Assembly (NCBI GenBank): GCA_963277665.1
Contig: OY728153.1
Coordinates: 273,518,250-273,582,249 of the forward strand
Source: Viscum album
Taxonomy: Eukaryota > Streptophyta > Magnoliopsida > Santalales > Viscaceae
Direction: 5' to 3'
Length of the DNA stretch: 64,000 bases
The notes beneath the pieces were generated by a model, which ran no database searches, was not told the origin of the DNA, and was given only the letters and a program-made list of their open reading frames with translations. Position numbers and translations under genes: made by a program. The stretch's first letter is position 1; each line of letters starts with the position of its first letter. Positions 45,380 to 54,900 of this stretch are shown piece after piece.

Positions 45380-47240
45380 CGTAACCTAACAATGATGTGG
45401 TGAAAGGTACTCTAGTTATTCATTCAAAAATAGTGAATGTACAATTTGATTCTAGTTCTATTCATTCTTTAATATCTTACAAGTTTAGTAGATTTATTTA
45501 AACACCACCACAAAATATAGAGGTTGAGTTATCTGTGAAAATAGAAAATGGTGAAATTATTGCATCTAAAGTATATAACTCCTCCCCAGTTAATGTTTGT
45601 GTACTAAACCTTTTATAAAATCTTATATTTCTTCCTTTGGTGGAGTTCAATGCTATATTGGTCATGGATTGTCTATATTTATACAAATCCAACATCAACT
45701 ATCAGGAAAGGGAGATCACACTCCACATCCTGAGGCATTCTCCAATTATGTACAAGTGTAAGGAGGAAGATGAATATCCTTTAGAATCATCATCTAAATT
45801 GTGGATATTATTGACTTATGATAAAGTGTATCTATCTAAAATGATTGATACAAAGGAATCATTCTTGAATACATGTCCATTATGAGGGACTACACCGATG
45901 TGTTCCCTGAAGAATTGTCTAGTCTTCCTCCTAACTAATAGGTTTATTTATCAATTGAACTTATTCCTGGATCTCTACCTATATCAAAAACACCTTATAG
46001 AATGGCCACCATTGAGTTAGAAGAACTAAATAAGTAGTTACAGGAGAATATGAATATGGGTTTTATACACCTGAGTGCTTCACAATGGGGTATACCAGTC
46101 CTCTTCATCAAGAAGAAGGATGGATAAATAAGCCTATGTATTTATTATCATGAGCTCAGTAAAATCCCAATAAATAAAAATTATCCCCTTCCATAGATAG
46201 ATGAATTGTTCAATCAACTATGTGGGGACAAGTATTTCTCAAAGTTATAACTTCGATCAGGATATCACTGATTAAAGGTGAAGAAGAAATATATTCCCAT
46301 GACTAACTTTTGAATAAGGTATGGAAACTATGAGTTCATAGTGTTTCCCTTTGGACACACTAATGATCTAGAAATATTCATGGACTTAATAAATAGAGTC
46401 TTCAGATATTACCTTGAAAAAATTGTGGCAGTCTTTATTGAAGATATTATGATATACTCCAAAAGCAAGGAGGAAAATGAGGAGCATTTGAATATTGTTT
46501 TGAAGACTTTGGGAAGGGAGAAAAAATTATTCAATTTATAGTAAATGTGAGTTCTGGATGGAGGAAGTATCATTCTTGGGTCATGTTATCACCAGAGAAG
46601 GAATATCTGCAGACCCTTCCAAGACAAAGGTAATCGAAGAGTGGTCCAGGATAATATTTATAATAAAGATTCATAGTTTACTTGGTTTGGATAGGTATTA
46701 CTAACTATTTATGAAGAAATTATCATGATTTTAAAACCCAATAACCAAGATGAATTGAAAGGGAGTGAAGTTTTTCTGGAGCAGTGAATGTGAAGACTAC
46801 TTCAATGAGTTGAAAAGGGGGCTTATCACTGCACCAGTGCTCACACTACCGATAAGTGAGGAACTCTTTGTAGTGTATATTGATGCTTCAAATAAGGGAA
46901 TATGACATGTAGTGATGAAAAATGATAAAATGATAGCCTATTACTCAAGGTGGTTTAAAATTCATGAGAAAAATTATCTCACACATGATCTAGAGTTAGC
47001 GACTTTGATCTTCACATTGGAAATATGGAAGCATTATATTTATGGGGAGAAGTGTGAAATATATACTGATCATAAGATCCTTAAATATATATATTCACAT
47101 AGAAGGATATTAATATTCAATAATGAATATAATTAGATATCACCAAGGATTATGACTGCTCAATCCACTACCACCCTGGTAAGGCAAATAAAGTGGTGGA
47201 TTCTCTAAGTTGAAAGGATCATAAAACATTACCAATGATG
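45380..47240 (+). pseudogene. pol: protease-RT-RNase H of element 2 (broken)
   Basis: Protease: VQFDSSSIHSLISYKFS near 45440-45490 keeps the catalytic Asp but has Ser in place of Gly. RT: WGIPVLFIKKKDG near 46086, then a stop. The KIDL motif has become KL-stop-L near 46242. GNYEFIVFPFGHTND leads to FIEDIMIYSKS near 46430-46465, where the second Asp of the FIDD box is Glu. RNase H: ELATLIFTLEIWKHYIYG and IYTDHKILKYI at 46990-47090 are recognisable. Stops are dense outside 46341-46541 and 46912-47136. Confidence 0.85.
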
Positions 47241-47368
47241 AGAATTGAGAAGGATCCAATATTCTTAGACTTACAAAGGATAAAAATAGGGATTTTTAAG
47301 TAATTAACATCATAAATCCTTTCTCAACTTATTTTTCAACTATCCCTTGTGGAGAAAATAAAGGATGC

Positions 47369-47373
47369 CTAAA
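47369..47373. repeat. target-site duplication, left copy (solo LTR)
   Basis: CTAAA, repeated at 48991-48995. Confidence 0.85.
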
Positions 47374-47659
47374 TGTTGGGAAAAAATCCCTCAAGGTAAC
47401 ATTACAGTATTTTTGGGTTGATTATGTTTGTTGACAAAGCAGGTTTCCATGGTGAATTGTCGAGTTCCAGAGAATTTGTTGACAATCCATGTTGACATAG
47501 AATTATGACAATGTAAAGGACGATCTGGAGGCAGTACAAAAGAGCAGTACAAGGTGGCGTCGTTTCCCAGTGTTTGCCAAATTTTTGGGGTCCAAAATTT
47601 GTAGTTTGTTGAGCATTGCGAAAATATGATTCCCATGAAGATCATATTTTTATATGGAA

Positions 47660-48365
47660 AAGGCATGAGTTTTGCGAAGATTGGATGCATGGATTGGATT
47701 TCTCGAAGACCAGAAAAATGGAGGTGGTGATGCTTCACGATTACGTCAATGCTTCGCAAACGGCAGAGTTGAAGCGCATCGTGGCGGTGAAGGGATTTGC
47801 GAGGGAGCTTCGTGGCGAAGGCGCGAAGGAAATTTTGACAGTGATGCTCCGCGATTATGACGATCTCTACGATCAAAAAATTTCCGTGGTGCTTCGCGAT
47901 TTTGAGATAATTCCAGCGGAAACTTTGGAGCTTCGCGATTTGAGATGACATGGCGCTAACTTTGCGCGGAAGGGTTGAGGGTTGGTGGAATCGCCTATAA
48001 ATATAGGTCAACCCCCTCGAGAGAATTAGAGAGAATTTTCAGAGAAAATACTTTGCCCTCGATTTGCGAAGGAAGTTCACGAAGGAAGTGTGCTTCGCGA
48101 AAGAAGAGCTTCGCGACGGCTATTCTAGCTCCGCGAAAGTCGTGTGCTCCGCGTTGGCTCAGTGAGCTTCACGAGGGAAGTCTCTTTGCAATGACTTGAG
48201 CTCCGCGACGGCCTAAGCATTGTGAAGGCTTGATATTTTCAATGGTCTGAGCTCCGTGAAATTGTGAGCTTCGTGGAAAGGAAGGTGCTTCGCGAAGGCC
48301 TGTTTGAGCTTTGCGAAATTGGGAGCCCCACGAAGTAGGGTACTTTGCGAAGGTACTTTCCAAAG
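47660..48365. repeat. cluster of palindromic TTCGCGAA-like motifs in the solo LTR
   Basis: More than twenty variants of (GAG/GTG)CTTCGCGA(A/C)GG occur at irregular 15-45-bp spacing, including GCTTCGCGATTT, GCTCCGCGATT, GCTTCGCGAAAG, GCTCCGCGACGG, GCTTCACGAGGG, GCTTCGCGAAGG and TTTGCGAAGG. They lie upstream and downstream of the TATA box. The core TCGCGA is self-complementary and several variants look like CpG-decayed versions. Confidence 0.8.
47996..48003 (+). promoter_or_regulatory. TATA box of the solo LTR
   Basis: CGCCTATAAATATAGG, followed by a GAGAGAATT-rich stretch as expected near a transcription start. Confidence 0.55.
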
Positions 48366-48990
48366 GTATTTTTCCCGGTGTTTAAGAGGGAAAAGGGGTA
48401 TTCATCAGTGAATTAACTTTGGACTTTAACATTGCATCTATATACAGTTGAGGATGCGTGCTTTCATGCAAATGAAGAGACCTACAAGTCTATAAACTGT
48501 GAGGGAATCTCTTCCAAGTGCAGTGAGAAAAGGAAGAGGAAGAAGGTGATCCTCTCCACCGGCAGTGATCCAGAGAGAGAGAAACAGGGATTGACCCTTG
48601 GGAAAGCAATGAGTTGACCCTAAACCGTGTAAAGGCAGTGAGTCTGGGATAAAGTGACTATTCCCGAAAATTGTATCCACATCTAGTGAAGAATAGTGGA
48701 ATTTGGTACGACCGGAAACATGTTGGCGTATGCTCCTTGGATGTAGCCCAGTGAGGGTGAACCAAGTAAAACCTCTGTGTCTGCCTGCGTAATTCCCTGC
48801 ATTGCATTTAAATAATCTTCATCAGATAAAGATAAAGAGAAGTGATCAACATAAACACATAAGAGAAAACAAAGTGACCCTTGTAATAAAGAGGTCAAGA
48901 TCCAATGGGGCAGGAAGAACATTGAAAAAAATATCCATACCCTGATTCACCCCCCCTCTCAGGGTATATAGGCCCCTATTGGCCCTAACA

Positions 48991-48995
48991 CTAAA
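48991..48995. repeat. target-site duplication, right copy (solo LTR)
   Basis: CTAAA. Confidence 0.85.
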
Positions 48996-50150
48996 GAAAT
49001 GATGAGGAAATTCATAAAAAGTGGAAGCTATCAAAAATGGGAAATCTTCAGAGTTAAAAATAGATGAGGAGGGAGTCATGAGATTTGGGTCACAACTATG
49101 TGTACCATCCAATCCATAGATAAAGAATGATCTTTTGAATGATGCACATAGCTTAACCATATCTATTCACCCAGGGAGTACAAAGATGTATTGATATCTC
49201 TGAGAGAACTATTGGTGGGACAATATGAAGAGAGAGATCATTGAGTATACATAAAAGTGCATGTATTTTAGCAAGTAAATGATAAAATAAAAAATTTAAA
49301 GGGGATGATGCAACCATTACCCATACCAACATGGGAATGAGAAAACATCACTATAGACTTTATCATTGTACTTATGAATACATCCATAGGAAATAATGTT
49401 ATATGGGTTGTTGTGGATTGTCTCATAAATAAATCTCACTTTATCGCAATTTGATAAGACTTATCACTTGAAAAACTTGCATGGATATATATCATAGAAG
49501 TGGTAAGGTTTCATGGAGTACCACTATCAATTGTATCTGATCGAGATCTTAGATTTGCCTCCAAGTTCTGGAAAAGTATCCAACATGCTCTAAACACTGA
49601 GCTGAACTTCAGTAAGGCTTATTATCCTCAAATTGATATCCAATCTGAACAGACTATTCAGAAATTGGAAGACATGTTGAGAACATGTTCTATGGACTTC
49701 AAAGGAGGATGGGACCAGCATCTACCTCTGGATGAGTTCTCTTACAACAACAGTTTCCACTTGAGCATCCAAATGGCTCCATATAAAGCCCTTTATGGGA
49801 AAAGATGCAGAACATCAGCATGTTGGGATGAAGTTGGTGAACATAAGATACTATGACCTGAAATGGTCAAAAAATGGTATAAAATGTGAAAATCATAGAT
49901 TATAGAGATAAATTTGGAAAATGATCTCTCAGGTGTACTAAATTCAGAGGTGGTATAGTTGGAAAATGATATCTCCTGTGAGGAGTAGCCAGTGAAGATC
50001 ATGGATCATAGATAAAAAGTTATACACAAAAAGACCACTCACCTAGCCAAATTACTATGGTGGAAACATAAGTATGAAGAGGAAACATGGGAACCAAAGG
50101 AAGAAATGAAGGAGAAATATTGTCAACTGTTTTCCCCATAGTCTGTAAAA
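48996..50150 (+). pseudogene. pol: integrase and chromodomain of element 2 (broken, internal deletion)
   Basis: The pol frame continues after the solo LTR. The catalytic core shows ITIDFIIVL (first Asp, near 49350), SDRDLRF (second Asp, 49529-49560) and QSEQTIQKLE (Glu, near 49640-49670). The best open part is 49500-49856 (118 codons from MVRFHGVPLSIVSDRD). Relative to element 1 about 300 bp coding for the region around the GPYEI and SLLRKY motifs are missing near 49890-49925. A chromodomain remnant follows (LAKLLWWKHKYEEETWE, near 50055-50100). The zinc-finger part is unrecognisable. Confidence 0.83.
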
Positions 50151-50175
50151 TGAAATTTCGAGGGTGAAATTTCAT

Positions 50176-50188
50176 AAGGGGGGAAGAA
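50176..50188 (+). other. polypurine tract of element 2
   Basis: AAGGGGGGAAGAA, identical to that of element 1, directly before the 3' LTR. Confidence 0.8.
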
Positions 50189-53100
50189 TATAATGAACTA
50201 GAATTCTATCAATGAATTTTCACTTCTTATAATTATCTCATAAAGTATAAATCATATAGAGAACACAATACAAACTTTATAAATAAATAATGAATGAAAT
50301 AAGAGGTATTTCTAGAAATTAACGAACCTATACCAATGGAATAGTAACTTGACCTTTGGAATAATAATATGATCCTTATGAATAGTAAACCATAAAATAG
50401 AATAGTAACCTTACACATGAAAGTATAAATAAAATTTCGGTATCTTATAAATGAAAATATTATATAATTATATCATATTATAAGTAAATAAATGTTTTGA
50501 AAATGATAAATTAAGTTTTTATATTTTTTTAAAACATAAATGTTTATTTATAATTTTATAATTAATATAATGATTTAAAAGAAAATTTATTTTCATAAAA
50601 TAGATTCATAAATTAATATTTTATTGTCTTATGATTATAAGAAAATTTTATGAGACCTTAATTAAATTTTTCAAAGTGTTATAAAATCAGTTATAATTTT
50701 AAAGTGGGTATTTTTCGAATAAATGATGGTTTTAATTAAAAATAAAATTTATCATATTTAGAAAATTATTTTCATAAAATTGAGTTCATTTTTTAATTAT
50801 ATACATCAAGAAATGGTTAGGGTTAATTTTTGAGATTTTTTTAAAATAGTTGAATTTTTTGTGAATATGAAATACGGTAATTTATAGTATACGCTAAATA
50901 CATGAATTGTTGAGTCATGGATGATTTTTTTCTGATATAATCACCATTGGTTCAAACTAACATGCACTAGTTACTATTCTCAGTCATAATAATCCACACT
51001 ATTAATAGTCTTGATCCAAAATAATTAACAAATGAATAAAATAATCAAAAATCACCTCTCTCCTCCACTATAAATATCACCCCTCACCACCTCTTCTCCT
51101 CACACATCTTAAGCCTTTAATATTGTCCAATTTATACCCAATAATATTTCCAAATCTCTTCCCCAAATCCATGAGTTTTTATTCTCAAAAAAAGACCAAA
51201 ACAAATTTCCATAAGGAGATTCTCAAGGAGAAGAATTCAAGAGGTAAAATCCTCTTTCGCTTTCTTTATTTTATTTTTACTTTCTTTTATTTTCTTATAC
51301 TCTATTCACCTAATCTATACAAACATTAATGATAACTCTAATATCTTATATATACTTTAATTTTATTATGTTAATGGAAAATATTCCATCAATTCTCTTC
51401 TCGTCTTCCTTTTATTCCAAAAATGAAAATATCATCTGTGAGGTGTTGATTTATCGCATTCAAGGATGACAAGTTTTCATTTTCATTTACCGCCTTAAAT
51501 TCTGGAAATAAAACCATTATAATTGTTTCTAAATATTGTAAAATTTATTTTATAATCCTTTTTATGTTCTGAAACTAACTTTTATACACAATAATGAATA
51601 GTAAACCAAAACTAGTTTGTGATGATCAAAAAACCGCCAAAATAATCTAAACGATTATCACCAACATATTATCTAATGATTAATCATCACCCCAAATAAA
51701 CAAATGAATTATATAAACATTTAATATTATTTATTTTCATTAATAACATATAACTTCAATTATATATATTTATTCCCATTTTACATGATCTTTTATATAT
51801 TTATTTAAGTGAACAAATCATGAAAACCAAGGAAATAAACACTCCTGAATGATGAAATTGTATCTTATAACTCATAAAAAAGGCCATAAATGAACTTAAT
51901 AAAACTATAATAAATCAAATAAATGTATAAAAGGTTATTAATTAATTAATTAATGTATTTAATTTGATTATAAATGACATTAAGATCAATTACAGAACAC
52001 TTTCGGACATAAGGTAAGGGATTCTTTCTGAACCTCCATTTTTCCTTCGGGTTACAATTTCTATATATTTATCATAATGAAATTGTTAATTCATATTGTT
52101 TAATACTTTTACATATTTTTTGTACTTTACACACATATTTTCTAATACCTATTATTCTTTTTTTTATAGGAAAATGCATTTTTTATAAGGTTCCCTTCCC
52201 ATTTCCTCTCGATAAGTAAGCCCAGTCAAAGGGAACTTCTCAAATTATTACTCATTTTAAAGTACTATCCTTAATATATTTTAATCCATCGTTATTTTTA
52301 TAAAATAACTCATCTTATCATAAAATTAAATCTTGGTTCATTTCTGGTTTTTTACAAATAATTGTGACTTTTATGTTTTAATGATTATTTAAAGTTTTCC
52401 CTTAAACCGCACTAAAGTGAATCATTTCTAAAGTTTCCTAAACACTATTTTTAAATGTTTTCACATAATTTGGAAATAATTTATAATTATTTATGACTAT
52501 TTTCCTTTATTAATTTCCATTTATTATTTAAATCCATTATTCCATGAACTCTTTTACAATACGCCCTTTGGTTATGCCTTATGACATGTTTATGATAATC
52601 AATTATTTACTTGGGTAACCCTTATGTTTATACATCATGTTTGATTATTCTTATGGAACATGAATTCATGAATATGTTATTATGGGTGTAACCATATAGT
52701 GCTCCAATGAATTAGATAATGTTTAGTCTCATGAGATGTCATGTCGAGACAGGGAGTGAACCTGATTCCTTTATGGGACTTTGTCCGCCATGTGCAATAG
52801 TCTTGGTAGTTAGCCTTGAATCATGATTCTTTCATGTAATGTGTTGTTTCCACATTCTTATTATTACATTATTACATGTTCCCCTGATATATATGTTATG
52901 ATTCCTTATGTTTATTCATGATCCATGCCTTTTTATGTCATCATGGTATGCCTTCTAACCCATGTGATCTGCTTTATTCCTATATTTATACCCTTACTAG
53001 GATTTTTAGGTCATTACTTTTGTTAATGCATTCCACAAGTTATCATATAAATATGTAAAAGAACAATTGAATATAGGATCTCTTTATGGATGATTAAAAT

Positions 53101-53246
53101 AAATGTGTTTTATTCTATTTTCATGCTTTCAGTTTTATGTACCTAATAATCCAAAGACACTAGACTTTATGATTCTTAGATTGTAATTTAATGGTTAATT
53201 ATGATTAAAATCATGTAACTATATGTTTAAAATTATAGGGTTTCCA
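50189..53246 (+). repeat. 3' LTR of element 2
   Basis: It starts TATAATGAAC (first G changed to A relative to the 5' LTR) and ends GGTTTCCA. TATA box at 51069-51076. It carries roughly 60 bp near 52700-52770 absent from the 5' LTR, and shows the uninterrupted TRIM target (AAAGTATAAATC). Confidence 0.85.
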
Positions 53247-54588
53247 TAACTCCAAGTAATTGGATCGTACTAGCACTCAAAATGTGTATTCATTAAAGCT
53301 AATGAAGACGAAGAAGAGATTAACTCGTTGAATGGAACTCTTAAAATAATGAGCTGATTTAAACACTAAATAACATGAAATAATATTCAATACAGATCCA
53401 TTCAACTCCCTAGGATCAACACATAAAATTATTATCCTTTCATTAATGAAAATATCTCAATGGAAGATGAAGTCGACTTAATGAGGCAGGATTAAAGAAG
53501 TGAAAATAATGAAATAACGAACACTTAACCATTGTGTGAAGAATTTCACAATTGTTAAGGTGAATAACTTCACACATTTATTCAATGGTATCAAAATGTT
53601 AATAAAAAGAATATAATAAGTAATAAATAATAACTTTTATTAATAAACTAAAGTTATTTGAATGAATTACATGAGATAAATTGAACATATGATTACAAAA
53701 TGAAAGTGTAACAATACAATTGAAAGAATAAAACATCTACCCTAATTAATTCACCAAAACCACCTTAAATATGAAATATTATAGCCTTATGTATATCCCC
53801 CATTATTAAATATCATACCCATTAATTATAATAGTCAAAATTTTGGTGATAAAAAAGGGAAAGTGTGATTTTCAATGTTGACCAGAAAAATTGGATCAAG
53901 ATTCTTTCCCATTTTTGATGTGTGAATTTGGAATTAAAGATGGAAAAACTTGGGATGGTTGTATCAGAGAACTATGTTCTTCTATGTTTCTTATAATTTA
54001 TGTAGAAATTTCATTAAAATTTTATATTCCATTAGGAATTTATGATTAAATTTTTAGGTTGAATTTATGGGAATTCAAATCTAGACCACAAATTAAACTT
54101 TAACTTGGGCTCCCTAGATCTCCTTGAAAACTTAAAAATTATCTACGGAAATAGTTGAATGAAATATTCCCCATAATTTTATATATTTAAATTTAAAATT
54201 TGAGATTCATTGTGCTTGAATTATGGGATCCACTTTTATTTGATGGGCCTAAGGCCCAATCTGTTTTGGCTAGAAATTTCTACATCCATGGCCAAAAATG
54301 TCTATATTCACTTATGATTCATGAATTGATCCTAAAAGACAATATTTTCATAATAAAATTGATAAATCATATCTAAAAATATCAAATTCAAATAATAAAA
54401 ATAATTAATTCCACAAGCTGATGATTAATTAGGACCAAATTGAACCACTTTAAACATGAATTGCACAATGATGTGAAATGAGGTTCAAATAATAACATTC
54501 ACTAAAACCAGTGTTTATGGACATTGAAACAAATTAATCTTAAAATATAAATAATTAAAATTATTCTCTTTAAGTTTCTAATCATACA

Positions 54589-54602
54589 CCCCCCCCCCCC
54601 CC
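54589..54602. repeat. C14 homopolymer (G-rich polypurine tract on the minus strand)
   Basis: Fourteen C directly after CATACA. On the minus strand it reads as the purine tract before the LTR start. Confidence 0.7.
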
Positions 54603-54750
54603 AAATTGAGTTTTTATAGTCCCAAGCAAAAATGTATCTCAAAAATATGAAAATTGAATTCCCTTTTCAAAAAAAATTAACATAAAATTCTCACCGAAAA
54701 ACATCATGACAAATAATCATGAAACCTATAAAAATAATTTAACACAAGAT

Positions 54751-54900
54751 AGTTTCACAAGAATATCCCAATCCCAATCTCATTCCTTTGTTCAAATTCC
54801 ATGGCCATGGTGTCACGATGAGTTTAAAGTTCCCCCAAACCCATTCATAGTTTCACAAGCATATCCCAATCTCATTCCTTTGTTAAAATTCCATGGCCAT
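54751..54900 (+). repeat. two-copy ~98-bp duplication with CCATGGCCATGG
   Basis: AGTTTCACAAGAATATCCCA at 54751 recurs at 54849 (AGTTTCACAAGCATATCCCA), each followed by CAATCTCATTCCTTTGTT and AAATTCCATGGCCATGG. Confidence 0.75.

Larger units (their letters stand above)
47374..48990 (+). mobile_element. solo LTR, 1617 bp, probably copia-type, inserted in pol of element 2
   Basis: It runs from TGTTGGGAAAAAATCC to TTGGCCCTAACA, with perfect CTAAA duplications and no internal PBS, polypurine tract or second LTR. This is the result expected from recombination between the two LTRs of a full element. The 3' end contains TTCACCCCCCCTCTCAGGG, a style seen at the end of plant copia LTRs. A TATA box is at 47996-48003. 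Both sides of it carry many variants of GCTTCGCGAAGG. Overlapping ORFs on both strands (up to 206 codons at 47391-48011 minus) have no recognisable motif and I do not call them genes. Confidence 0.85.
39086..53246 (+). mobile_element. Ty3/gypsy chromovirus, Tekay-like (element 2), with three nested insertions
   Basis: It has long LTRs (about 3.0 kb without the nested TRIM), a decayed tRNA-iMet PBS, gag, protease, RT, RNase H, integrase, chromodomain and polypurine tract, in the same order and with clear sequence kinship to element 1. It has decayed much further: stops are frequent, the RT catalytic box is changed and part of the integrase C-terminal region is deleted. Three younger insertions lie inside it (39148-39997, 43609-44686, 47374-48990). 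No convincing target duplication flanks it (CACTT left, TAACTC right). Confidence 0.88.
29122..54588 (-). repeat. Athila-like 3' LTR split by two large insertions (29122-29300, 38833-39085, 53247-54588)
   Basis: On the minus strand the LTR would begin TGTATGATTAG (54588) after a G14 purine tract and end GGCATCACCA (29122). Just before that end stands GGTCCCTATGGATTCAATCC … GGTAAATTTGGGCATC, the style of the U5 end of Athila/Tat LTRs. Removing the copia element and element 2 leaves about 1.77 kb bounded by TG…CA. Continuity across the copia insertion is supported by its CCTAA duplication. Continuity across element 2 is inference, because I find no clear duplication there. Confidence 0.45.

Noticed and set aside
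47616..47948. 110-codon plus-strand ORF as a captured host gene
   Set aside because: It sits upstream of the LTR TATA box, overlaps the palindrome cluster and has no family match I recognise.
47391..48011. 206-codon minus-strand ORF and overlapping plus-strand ORFs in the solo LTR
   Set aside because: They overlap the TTCGCGAA motif cluster, have no recognisable domain, and lie inside a clear LTR. GC-rich repeats reduce stop codons by chance.
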